A stretch of DNA of 12,129 bases from JAFALX01 sp036378495. Lineage in GTDB: Bacteria > Chloroflexota > Dormibacteria > Aeolococcales > Aeolococcaceae. The translations under genes and the position numbers were made by a program. The first letter of the stretch is position 1, and every line of letters starts with the position of its first letter. The stretch lies in NCBI GenBank assembly GCA_036378495.1, contig DASUWI010000038.1, positions 1 through 12,129 of the forward strand. The letters run 5' to 3'. The notes under the pieces were generated by a model. It did not search any database and was not told the DNA's origin. It was given only the letters and a program-made list of their open reading frames with translations. Shown here one piece after another: positions 6,533-12,129 of this stretch.

Positions 6533-6915
6533 GCGAGACCGCGGTGCAGGGCGCCGGCAGCGGTCGCGTGGACAAGCCCTGGGGCCACGAGCTGCGTTGG
6601 GCCATCACCGACCGCTACCTGGGCAAGCTGATCCACATCAACCAGGGCCATCAGCTCAGCCTGCAGTACCACGTCGAGAAGGACGAGACGATCTTCGTGT
6701 GGTCCGGCCTCCTCGATCTGCTGCTGGAGAACAGCGACGGCGTCGTCGAGTGCCACCGCCTTACCCCCGGGATGAGCGCCCGGGTGCACCCGGGGCGCAA
6801 GCACCGGTTCATCGCGATCGAGGACACTGAGCTGTTCGAGGTCTCGTCCCCCGAGATCGACGACGTGGTCCGGCTCGAAGACGCGTACGGGCGCGAGGGA
6901 ACCACCGCCCCGTGA
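6529..6915 (+). CDS. Cupin, type II mannose-6-phosphate isomerase-like
   Basis: A 128-residue single-domain cupin. It has the VDKPWGHE opening (14-21) and the LSLQYH segment (43-48) typical of the isomerase domain found at the C-terminus of bifunctional ManC proteins. Likely metal ligands are Gln46, His48, Glu53 (KDETIFVWSG) and His92 (HPGRKHRF). The expected reaction is fructose-6-phosphate to mannose-6-phosphate, which feeds the mutase encoded immediately upstream. The start is TTG at 6529, overlapping the mutase stop as TTGA, so the two are probably translated together. With manC at 1813-2949 it would complete a GDP-mannose pathway. Other small-sugar cupins are possible, but the PWGHE and SLQYH motifs argue for the isomerase group. 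Confidence 0.8.
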   Translation: MSETAVQGAGSGRVDKPWGHELRWAITDRYLGKLIHINQGHQLSLQYHVEKDETIFVWSGLLDLLLENSDGVVECHRLTPGMSARVHPGRKHRFIAIEDTELFEVSSPEIDDVVRLEDAYGREGTTAP

Positions 6916-6918
6916 TGG

Positions 6919-6936
6919 TTATGCACAGTATCCACA
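6919..6936 (+). promoter_or_regulatory. Two abutting DnaA-box-like 9-mers
   Basis: TTATGCACA (6919-6927) matches the DnaA-box consensus TTATNCACA exactly, and the next nine bases, GTATCCACA, match TTATCCACA at eight of nine. They sit head-to-tail without a gap, fill most of the 22 bases between the cupin stop and the following GTG, and are strikingly AT-rich for this region. They may be a DnaA-responsive site. Alternatively they may be fortuitous upstream sequence of the membrane-protein gene. Confidence 0.45.
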
Positions 6937-6937
6937 G

Positions 6938-7792
6938 GTGACCGTGGAAAGCCGAACAGGCTTTCGGCCCAAGGGCCACGCCTTCCTCGCCGACGAGGCC
7001 CGCAAGGCGCTCGGGGTCACGGGCGAGATCCGGTCGCTTTCCGAAGTTCCCTTCCCCCTGGTGCACACGGCGTTCGGCGCGGCCGTGTGCGCCACCGCCG
7101 TCCTGATCCGGCCGGAGGCGCTCGGCATGCGCAACAGCGCCATCGCCGATGGTGCGCTGGCGCTGTTCACGGCGCTCGTGCTGGCCGTCTACGACCTCAT
7201 CGTCTATCCGCGGGAGCGCCGCCCCGGCGTCGAAGGCCTGGCGCTGCCCGTCGCCGCTGTGGGCGCGTTCGCCACCGTGCTTGCCGGGGTCACGCCGCTC
7301 ACGGTGCGCGCCGCGGCCGGGGTGGTGGCGGCGCTCGTGATCGGTGGCGCCCCCCAGCTGGCGCTGCGCCGCAGCTCAGCTGTGGAGGGCGGCACCACGC
7401 GGCTGCTGCGGGACATCGCCGGCATCGGGGTGCTGGCGCCCGTGATGGTGGCGGGGACCTCGTCCGCGCTGGCGCTGGAGTGGCGCGCCGCCCTGGTCGG
7501 CGCCATCACCGCTCTCGTCAGCTTCGACGCGTTGCGCACCGATGGCCTGCCGGTGGGCCGCGTCCTCCTCTCCGCGATCGCTCTCGGCGGAGGGCTGGCC
7601 GGCGCGGCTGCGCTGCTCAGTCCGGGCACGGCTCAGCTGGGAGCCCGGTCCGCGATGCTGCTGCTGCTGTGGTACGGGCTGCGCGGCGTGGCCGGGGCGC
7701 TGGCCGGGCGGGGACGGAAGCTTCTGGTCGTCCTCGAGTACGCCGCGTTCGTCGCCCTGGCCGTGGGTGCGCTCCGCTTGCTGGCGCCCTAG
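6938..7792 (+). CDS. Polytopic membrane protein of unknown family
   Basis: A 284-residue protein starting at GTG (6938), two bases after the DnaA-box-like pair. A soluble N-terminus of about 40 residues (GFRPKGHAFLADEARKALG) is followed by roughly eight or nine hydrophobic segments, near residues 40-58, 70-90, 102-118, 123-143, 160-180, 183-199, 207-227, 236-256 and 261-282. Loops are short, with RERR and RGRK clusters suggesting cytoplasmic sides. No transporter or enzyme signature was recognised, although the overall character (Ala/Gly/Leu-rich, many small loops) could suit a transporter-like or polymer-biosynthesis accessory role. It is in line with the mutase-cupin pair and may be cotranscribed. 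Its stop overlaps the stop of the converging GGDEF gene in the four bases CTAG. Confidence 0.8.
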   Translation: MTVESRTGFRPKGHAFLADEARKALGVTGEIRSLSEVPFPLVHTAFGAAVCATAVLIRPEALGMRNSAIADGALALFTALVLAVYDLIVYPRERRPGVEGLALPVAAVGAFATVLAGVTPLTVRAAAGVVAALVIGGAPQLALRRSSAVEGGTTRLLRDIAGIGVLAPVMVAGTSSALALEWRAALVGAITALVSFDALRTDGLPVGRVLLSAIALGGGLAGAAALLSPGTAQLGARSAMLLLLWYGLRGVAGALAGRGRKLLVVLEYAAFVALAVGALRLLAP

Positions 7793-8745
7793 GCAGCCGG
7801 CTCCGTGCGATTGCGGCCGGCGAGCTTGGCGCGGTAGAGAGCGGCGTCGGCCGAGCCGATCAGCTGGTCCACATCGGTGCCGCGCACCCACTGCGCCGCG
7901 CCGGCGGATGCGGTGCAGCCCTCGGGGGTGAGGCTGCGCAAGCGATCGGCGACGGCGCAGGCACGTTCCAGCGTGCAGTCCGGCATGACAACGACGAACT
8001 CGTCCCCGCCGTACCGCGCGATGACATCGGTACCGCGCAGCTCGCTGCTCCAGAGGTCGGCAACGTCGCGAAGGTAGCGGTCACCCTCGAGGTGCCCGAG
8101 GCGGTCATTCAGCGCCTTCAACCCGTCGAGATCCAGCATCACCACGGACAGTGGTGCCCTTGTGCGTTCCGCCCGGCGCTGATCGCGGACGAGATGCTCG
8201 AGCAGGCTGCGGCGGTTGTAGAGGCCGGTCAGAGGATCGTGCCCGGCCTCGGTTCGCACCAGGGTGACGAGCTGGCGTACCACGAGCCCGCCGACGAGGC
8301 AGGTGCCGGTGACCAGCAACCAGTGGGAGAACCAGTCGGCGAACCCGCCGCGCAACCACAGCTCGACGCCGGCGCAGGCCGAGATCCACCCGCTCTCGAG
8401 CAGCGCCGCTCGAAGGCTGTAGAAATAGAACGCGTAGACCGCGGCCCACACGTAGAGGAGCACGACGGCGCTGGTCGGTGACCCGTCCGCGTAGGCAACG
8501 AGCGTGATCAGCAGGGTGCCGCAGGCGGTGAGGGCCGGATAGACGCCGGCTGGGAGGAGCTGCGGCGCGGCCAGCAGGACCGCGGCGACGACGTAGGCAA
8601 CCGCGAGCGCCGGCAGCACGATGGTCCAGTCGGTGCCAGGGGTTCGCTCGACCACCAGGCTGACGAGCACGAGCGTCGCGCCCGCGCCGAAGAGAAGTCC
8701 GCCGCTGCGGGCGAGGGCGCTGCGTGCGCCGGGGTCGTGCGTCAA
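7789..8745 (-). CDS. Membrane-bound diguanylate cyclase (GGDEF)
   Basis: A 318-residue protein. About six hydrophobic segments in residues 15-160 form a membrane sensor of no named type, followed by a GGDEF domain (about 165-312). The domain opens with DPLTGLYNRRSL (170-181) and has the metal/substrate strand MLDLDGLKALND (203-214). The catalytic motif RYGGDEF has an intact GGDEF at 246-250. An inhibitory-site RxxD (Arg237-Gly-Thr-Asp240) lies five residues before it, so feedback by cyclic di-GMP is expected. The product, cyclic di-GMP, usually controls envelope polysaccharide, adhesion or differentiation. The start is TTG at 8745, overlapping the stop of the upstream GGDEF gene as TTGA. It converges with the membrane protein through CTAG. 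Confidence 0.92.
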   Translation of the reverse strand: MTHDPGARSALARSGGLLFGAGATLVLVSLVVERTPGTDWTIVLPALAVAYVVAAVLLAAPQLLPAGVYPALTACGTLLITLVAYADGSPTSAVVLLYVWAAVYAFYFYSLRAALLESGWISACAGVELWLRGGFADWFSHWLLVTGTCLVGGLVVRQLVTLVRTEAGHDPLTGLYNRRSLLEHLVRDQRRAERTRAPLSVVMLDLDGLKALNDRLGHLEGDRYLRDVADLWSSELRGTDVIARYGGDEFVVVMPDCTLERACAVADRLRSLTPEGCTASAGAAQWVRGTDVDQLIGSADAALYRAKLAGRNRTEPAA

Positions 8746-9467
8746 CCGGTGCTTGCCGCGCGTCCCTGGTAGAGGGCGGCATCCGCCCGTTCGATCACGG
8801 TGTCGGCGGTGTCGCCCTGGACCGCCTCCGCGAGCCCGATGCTCACCGTGTGGCCACCCGACGTCGCGGACACGCGGCCACAGATCTCGGCGAATGTGCG
8901 CTCCGCCTGCTCGTGGGTCACACCGAGCAGCACGCAGACGAACTCATCGCCGCCGTACCGGAAGAGGATGTCGTAGGAGCGGACACGCTCGCGGACCGCG
9001 CGCACAACGGCACGCAGGAACGCGTCCCCGGCGGCGTGGCCCTCGGTGTCGTTCACGGCCTTGAGCCCGTCGAGATCGAGGAACCCGACGACGATGCCGC
9101 CGTCGCCGGTGCGGCGCGCGCGGTCGATCTCGCGGGTCAGCTCGGCCTCACCCGCCCGCCGCCGGAGCGCACCGGTGACCTCGTCGATCATCGCCTCCGA
9201 CGCCAGCCGCTCGCAGTAGGAGATGAGCCCGCTGAGGCGGGCGAGCGCCGACTGCACCTCAGCTTCCGTCCACGAGTGGATGGCCACCTCGGGGACCCCA
9301 AGCGCGGTCGCCAGAGCCCCGCGTGCAACAGCGCTGGTGACGCCGACGCCGCGCAGGGGCGACTGCAGCGCCCAGCCCACCAGCTCGCGCGTGACCGCCT
9401 CGTCCTCGGCCAAGGCCTCGGCTGCCGTGTCGCCACCCCCCGTGGCCACCCTTCGGAGTTCGTTCAT
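8742..9467 (-). CDS. Soluble diguanylate cyclase (GGDEF)
   Basis: A 241-residue cytoplasmic protein. An N-terminal helical region (1-90) matches no sensor domain that I recognise. A GGDEF domain (about 93-237) follows, with FLDLDGLKAVND (129-140), RYGGDEF (GGDEF at 172-176) and an RxxD inhibitory site, Arg163-Ser-Tyr-Asp166. The opening motif is degenerate, reading DEVTGALRRR instead of DxLTGLxNRR, but the catalytic residues are intact. It is the first gene of a two-cyclase operon. Its stop overlaps the TTG of the membrane-bound cyclase, so production of the two enzymes is likely linked. No Shine-Dalgarno sequence is near the ATG at 9467. A TAGGAT hexamer about 32 bases upstream may be the -10. 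It is divergent from the nitrile hydratase-family operon, with 114 bases between starts. Confidence 0.9.
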   Translation of the reverse strand: MNELRRVATGGGDTAAEALAEDEAVTRELVGWALQSPLRGVGVTSAVARGALATALGVPEVAIHSWTEAEVQSALARLSGLISYCERLASEAMIDEVTGALRRRAGEAELTREIDRARRTGDGGIVVGFLDLDGLKAVNDTEGHAAGDAFLRAVVRAVRERVRSYDILFRYGGDEFVCVLLGVTHEQAERTFAEICGRVSATSGGHTVSIGLAEAVQGDTADTVIERADAALYQGRAASTG

Positions 9468-9562
9468 GGCGTCTGGTGTGACTGCTCCGTTTGGACGATC
9501 CTATTGGAATCGCGCACGCCACGCATCCGCCAAATGCCCCACTCGCGCGGCGTGCCGGCACC

Positions 9563-9577
9563 TACGCTACTCGTAGC
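9563..9577 (+). promoter_or_regulatory. Candidate -10 and small dyad before the nitrile hydratase-family operon
   Basis: TACGCT (9563-9568) fits TAnnnT and overlaps the dyad GCTAC-TC-GTAGC (9566-9577), which ends 4 bases before the ATG at 9582. No convincing -35 was found. The arrangement would suit a short or absent leader with an operator over the start site. Evidence is limited to these patterns. Confidence 0.3.
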
Positions 9578-9581
9578 AACC

Positions 9582-9845
9582 ATGCGAGTAAATGACGTCG
9601 GCGGCATGGAGGGCTTCGGCGGGCTCGAGGTGAGCGAGTCCGATCCCCCGTTCCAGGCCGACTGGGAGGCGCACGTGTACGCGCTGGTGGCCGCCCTGGT
9701 ACGCGGCGGTGTGTTTGCGCTCGATGAGTTCCGGGATGCCATCGAGCGCATGCCGCCGCAGGAGTATCTGGAGACCCCGTACTACGAGCGCTGGTACGTG
9801 GGTATGACGACGCTGCTGCGCGAGAGGGGTGTGCTCGATGCCTGA
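9582..9845 (+). CDS. Nitrile hydratase-family beta subunit, N-terminal half as a separate protein
   Basis: An 87-residue protein matching only the N-terminal domain of nitrile hydratase beta. Its parts are VNDVGGMEGFG (3-13), FQADWEAHVYAL (24-35), LDEFRDAIERMPPQEYL (47-63) and TPYYERW (65-71). Arg51 in DEFR corresponds to the beta Arg (Arg56 in Rhodococcus N771) that contacts the oxidised metal-bound cysteines. A normal beta subunit is over 200 residues and includes the C-terminal barrel. Here the reading frame stops after RERGVLDA and the barrel is encoded by the next gene, which overlaps by 8 bases. This matches the separate small subunits of thiocyanate hydrolase and toyocamycin nitrile hydratase. 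The ATG at 9582 aligns with the start of family members. Confidence 0.9.
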   Translation: MRVNDVGGMEGFGGLEVSESDPPFQADWEAHVYALVAALVRGGVFALDEFRDAIERMPPQEYLETPYYERWYVGMTTLLRERGVLDA

Positions 9846-10122
9846 CCGCTTCGCCACCGGCGACCGGGTGATCGTCAGCCAGGCGGACCCGCCCGGCCAC
9901 CGCCGCGCCCCCCGCTACGTTCGCGGTCAGGTCGGGACCATCACCGCGATGCACGGCCGGCACACGCTTCCGGACGACGTGGTAGCCAGGGTGGCAGTGC
10001 CGCGCGTCGAGCCCGTGTACGCGGTGGCGTTCCCGGCGCACACCCTCTGGGGCAGCGGTGATCACACGGTGACGGTGAACCTCTGGGAGACGTACCTGGA
10101 TCGCGCGGTGGACGGCGTGTGA
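9838..10122 (+). CDS. Nitrile hydratase-family beta subunit, C-terminal half as a separate protein
   Basis: A 94-residue protein covering the C-terminal beta-barrel of nitrile hydratase beta. It has RFATGDRVIV (4-13), PGHRRAPRYVRGQVGTI (19-35), EPVYAVAFPAHTLWG (58-72) and VNLWETYLD (80-88). Arg23 in GHRR corresponds to the second conserved beta Arg (Arg141 in Rhodococcus N771) near the metal centre. The ATG at 9838 is preceded by GAGAGGGG (9822-9829) with an 8-base spacer, a good ribosome binding site inside the upstream gene. This argues that the split is a true gene boundary and not a sequencing frameshift. Its TGA overlaps the GTG of the alpha subunit (GTGA). It should assemble with both neighbours into one enzyme. 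Confidence 0.9.
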   Translation: MPDRFATGDRVIVSQADPPGHRRAPRYVRGQVGTITAMHGRHTLPDDVVARVAVPRVEPVYAVAFPAHTLWGSGDHTVTVNLWETYLDRAVDGV

Positions 10123-10703
10123 GCGGCACGCATCACCACGACGGCTCGATCGCCCAGCAGGTGCGCGAGCTCGAGGCGGCGCTCGAGGAGCGCGGCGTCG
10201 TGAGCAGCTCCGCCATCGAGGCCATTCTCGATGCCCTGCGGACCCCGGCCGACGGCGCGCGCGTGGTGGCGCATGCCTGGGCCGCCCCCGGATTCCGCGA
10301 ACGGCTGCTCGCCGACGGCACCACCGCGGTCGAGGAGCTTGGCTACACCATGACCGGCGGCGTCCGCCCTCAGGTGCTGGTGGTGGTGGAGAACACCGAG
10401 GCCGTGCACAACGTCATCGTGTGCACGCTCTGCAGCTGCTACCCGATCGCGCTCCTGGGTCCGTCGCCACCCTGGTACAAGAGCGAGGCGTACCGCTCGC
10501 GCGTGGTGCGCGACCCGCGCTCGGTGCTCCGGGAGTTCGGGCTCGTGCTGGCACCAACGGTGCAGGTCCGGGTGTGGGACGCGAGCGCCGAGACGCGCTA
10601 TCTGGTGCTGCCGCGCCGGCCGCACGGCACCGACGGCATGAGCGAGGCGGAGCTGGCCGCGCTGGTCACGCGCAACGGGATGATCGGCACGGCGGCGGTC
10701 TGA
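10119..10703 (+). CDS. Nitrile hydratase-family alpha subunit, cobalt type (or thiocyanate hydrolase gamma)
   Basis: A 194-residue catalytic subunit. The metal site is VCTLCSC (Cys102, Cys105, Cys107). Thr103 is the residue typical of cobalt enzymes (Ser in iron enzymes), and in the family two of the cysteines are oxidised to sulfinic and sulfenic acids. Downstream are WYKSEAYRSRVVRDPR (119-134), FGLVL, VRVWDASAETRYLVLPRRP (about 150-168) and ALVTRNGMIG (181-190), all family hallmarks. After the metal motif the usual PWPVLGLPP reads PIALLGPSP, so the pocket wall near the metal differs from ordinary nitrile hydratase. The family hydrates nitriles to amides, while thiocyanate hydrolase converts thiocyanate to carbonyl sulfide and ammonia. 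The substrate here is unknown. The start GTG overlaps the preceding stop. No activator or amidase gene follows. Confidence 0.92.
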   Translation: MSGTHHHDGSIAQQVRELEAALEERGVVSSSAIEAILDALRTPADGARVVAHAWAAPGFRERLLADGTTAVEELGYTMTGGVRPQVLVVVENTEAVHNVIVCTLCSCYPIALLGPSPPWYKSEAYRSRVVRDPRSVLREFGLVLAPTVQVRVWDASAETRYLVLPRRPHGTDGMSEAELAALVTRNGMIGTAAV

Positions 10704-10708
10704 GCAAG

Positions 10709-10720
10709 CGCCGGCCGGCG
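10709..10720. terminator. GC-rich palindrome between convergent operons
   Basis: CGCCGGCCGGCG is a perfect 12-base palindrome in the 21 bases between the alpha-subunit stop and the livF stop. It has no loop and no T-tract, so it is at best a weak or factor-assisted bidirectional terminator. In GC-rich sequence such palindromes also arise by chance. Confidence 0.25.
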
Positions 10721-10724
10721 GTCT

Positions 10725-11495
10725 TCAGACCCCCAGGTAGGCGCGCTGCACGTCCGACGACGCCAGGAGATCCGACGCCGGTCCCTCGAGCACCACGTTG
10801 CCGGTCTCGAGCACGTAGCCGCGGGCCGCGGTCCGCAGGGCCAGCAGCGCGTTCTGCTCGATCAGCAGGATCGTCGTGCCCTTGGCGTTGATCTCGCGGA
10901 TGACCTCGAATATGGCATCCACCAGAATCGGCGCCAGCCCCAGCGAGGGCTCGTCCAGGAGCAGGATCGACGGCGCGCTCATCAGCGCGCGGCCGATTGC
11001 GACCATCTGCTGCTCGCCGCCGGAGAGACTGCCCGCGAGCTGCGACTGGCGTTCCTTCAGCCTGGGGAACAGCGTGAACACCCGCTCGAAGTCGGCGCCG
11101 ATGCCGTCGGGATCGTGACGCGTGTACGCACCCATCTCGAGGTTCTCGCGCACGCTCATCCGTCCGAAGAGGCGCCGCCCTTCAGGTGCGTGCGCCACGC
11201 CGAGCCGCGAGATCTGCTCCGCGGGTAGCGTGGTGATGACGCGACCGTTGAGCCGCACCTCGCCGCGCGCCGGATGGATGAGCCCGCTGATCGTCCGCAG
11301 CGTCGTGGTCTTGCCCGCTCCGTTGCTGCCGATGAGCGCGACGATCTCGCGCCTGGCGACGCTGAGCGAGACGGCGTGCAGCGCCTGCACGCGGCCGTAG
11401 TACACATCGACGCCGCGCATCTCCAGGACCGGGGCGGCCGGCGCCTCGGGCGCCGGCTCCGCTGCTGCGGGCTCGGGGGCCGCAACCTCGCTCAT
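10725..11495 (-). CDS. livF: Branched-chain amino acid-type ABC importer, ATPase LivF
   Basis: A 256-residue ABC ATPase of the hydrophobic amino acid uptake family. It energises import of branched-chain amino acids, or of amides, urea or similar solutes, at the inner membrane. Walker A is GSNGAGKTT (56-64), the signature is LSGGEQQ (157-163) and Walker B is ILLLDEP (177-183). The switch region reads LIEQNA, the form usual in LivF. HAPEGRRLFGRMSVRENLEMGAY (102-124) is diagnostic of LivF. An Ala/Pro/Glu-rich extension of about 22 residues precedes the normal start of the domain. The ATG overlaps the livG stop (ATGA), so the two ATPases are made together. Permease and binding-protein genes are expected beyond the right edge. 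The substrate cannot be inferred from the ATPase. Confidence 0.93.
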   Translation of the reverse strand: MSEVAAPEPAAAEPAPEAPAAPVLEMRGVDVYYGRVQALHAVSLSVARREIVALIGSNGAGKTTTLRTISGLIHPARGEVRLNGRVITTLPAEQISRLGVAHAPEGRRLFGRMSVRENLEMGAYTRHDPDGIGADFERVFTLFPRLKERQSQLAGSLSGGEQQMVAIGRALMSAPSILLLDEPSLGLAPILVDAIFEVIREINAKGTTILLIEQNALLALRTAARGYVLETGNVVLEGPASDLLASSDVQRAYLGV

Positions 11496-12129
11496 GCCGT
11501 CTTCGCGGCCTCCGCCGCGCCGCTGCCGAGGTACGCCTCGATGACGCGCTGGTTGGCACGCACCTCTGCAGGTTCCCCGTCGGCGATCTTCTCGCCGTAG
11601 TCCAGCACCACGATGCGATCGGAGACCTCCATGACCACGCGCATGTCGTGCTCGATGAGGAAGACGGTGAGCCCGTCGGCGCGCAGCTGCGCGATGACGC
11701 CCATCAGCTCGCGCTTCTCCTGCGGGTTGAGCCCGGCGGCGGGCTCGTCGAGGAGCAGCAGCGCCGGGTTGCTGGCCAGCGCACGGGCGATCTCGAGACG
11801 GCGCTGCAGTCCGTAGGGCATGTTGCGCGCGTACACGTCGGCGTACTGGTCGATGCCGAGCCGGCGCATGATGGCCAGCGCGCGCTGCTCGACGTCGTGC
11901 TCCTCCTTGCGCGCGGACGGGGTGCGGAACACCGCGTCCCAGACCTTGGCGTGCATGCGCACATGCTCACCCACCATCACGTTGTCCACCGCGGTCATGT
12001 ACGAGAACAGGCGGATGTTCTGGAAGGTGCGCGCGATGCCCAGCTTGGTGATGCGGTGTGGGGGCATGCCGACCAGGCTGTGCCCCATGAAGCGGACGTC
12101 GCCGCTGGTCAGCGGGTACAGGCCCGTGA
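11492..12129 (-). CDS. livG: Branched-chain amino acid-type ABC importer, ATPase LivG (N-terminus outside window)
   Basis: The last 212 codons of livG. The open frame continues past the right edge. It enters as TGLYPLTSGDVRF, the segment that follows Walker A in LivG, so the ATG at 12088 is internal and is not the start. GIARTFQNIRLF is the LivG hallmark. The signature region reads MPYGLQRRLEIARAL, Walker B is LLLLDEPAAGLNP, and the H-loop His is in FLIEHDMRVVMEVSDRI. The C-terminus is EVRANQRVIEAYLG plus a short Ala-rich tail. Walker A and the true start lie outside the window. It would form a heterodimeric ATPase pair with LivF. Confidence 0.93.
   Translation of the reverse strand, partial: TGLYPLTSGDVRFMGHSLVGMPPHRITKLGIARTFQNIRLFSYMTAVDNVMVGEHVRMHAKVWDAVFRTPSARKEEHDVEQRALAIMRRLGIDQYADVYARNMPYGLQRRLEIARALASNPALLLLDEPAAGLNPQEKRELMGVIAQLRADGLTVFLIEHDMRVVMEVSDRIVVLDYGEKIADGEPAEVRANQRVIEAYLGSGAAEAAKTA

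Noticed and set aside
7087..8481. Long plus-strand open frame of 464 codons
   Set aside because: It is Arg/Ala/Gly/His-rich without family features and lies over the membrane protein and antisense to the membrane-bound cyclase, both of which have clear protein character.
8724..9581. Upstream extension of the first nitrile hydratase-family gene as one 373-codon frame
   Set aside because: This part is antisense to the soluble cyclase, and the family alignment begins at the ATG at 9582.
9582..10122. Frameshifted single nitrile hydratase beta gene
   Set aside because: The second half has its own ATG with GAGAGGGG at 8 bases, the overlap is compact, the linker region of fused beta subunits is missing, and three-subunit relatives are known.
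9582..12129. One functional unit of the nitrile hydratase-family operon and the livFG importer
   Set aside because: The two are convergent and on opposite strands, so they are not an operon. A shared substrate remains possible but nothing in the sequence shows it.

Overview
The window is very GC-rich and densely coded. It shows frequent GTG/TTG starts, 4-base stop/start overlaps (ATGA, GTGA, TTGA) and two genes that look leaderless. It also carries a DUF222/HNH (13E12-type) endonuclease gene, a class E-like sortase and a Liv-type ABC cassette. This fits an actinobacterium or another high-GC Terrabacteria lineage such as Dormibacterota or Chloroflexota, probably from soil. The sequence alone does not decide between them. 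No rRNA, tRNA, CRISPR array or insertion sequence was seen.

Left region (1-1634, minus strand). A run of four genes reads leftwards: an eight-cysteine zinc-ribbon protein, a small basic-tailed hypothetical protein coupled to it by ATGA, a membrane-anchored sortase, and the start of a prolyl iminopeptidase-type hydrolase cut by the window edge. A recognisable promoter and ribosome binding site lie in front of the zinc-ribbon gene.

Central region (1813-7792). This is a GDP-mannose supply locus. A ManC-type mannose-1-phosphate guanylyltransferase (plus) is followed by a minus-strand DUF222/HNH endonuclease gene, a truncated acetyltransferase remnant and a minus-strand lipoprotein. Then come a plus-strand phosphomannomutase/phosphoglucomutase and a coupled mannose-6-phosphate isomerase-like cupin. 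Cupin, mutase and ManC together would convert fructose-6-phosphate to mannose-6-phosphate, mannose-1-phosphate and GDP-mannose. The 22-base gap after the cupin is almost filled by two abutting DnaA-box-like 9-mers, followed by a multi-spanning membrane protein of unknown family.

Right region (7789-12129). Two diguanylate cyclase genes (minus), one soluble and one membrane-bound, overlap by TTGA. Divergent from them is a compact three-gene operon of the nitrile hydratase family. The beta subunit is split into two separate proteins, and the alpha subunit carries the cobalt-type CTLCSC metal motif. This is the three-subunit layout of thiocyanate hydrolase and toyocamycin nitrile hydratase, not of ordinary two-subunit nitrile hydratase, and it is the most interesting content here. 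Convergent to it are livF and a partial livG, the two ATPases of a branched-chain amino acid/amide-type ABC importer.
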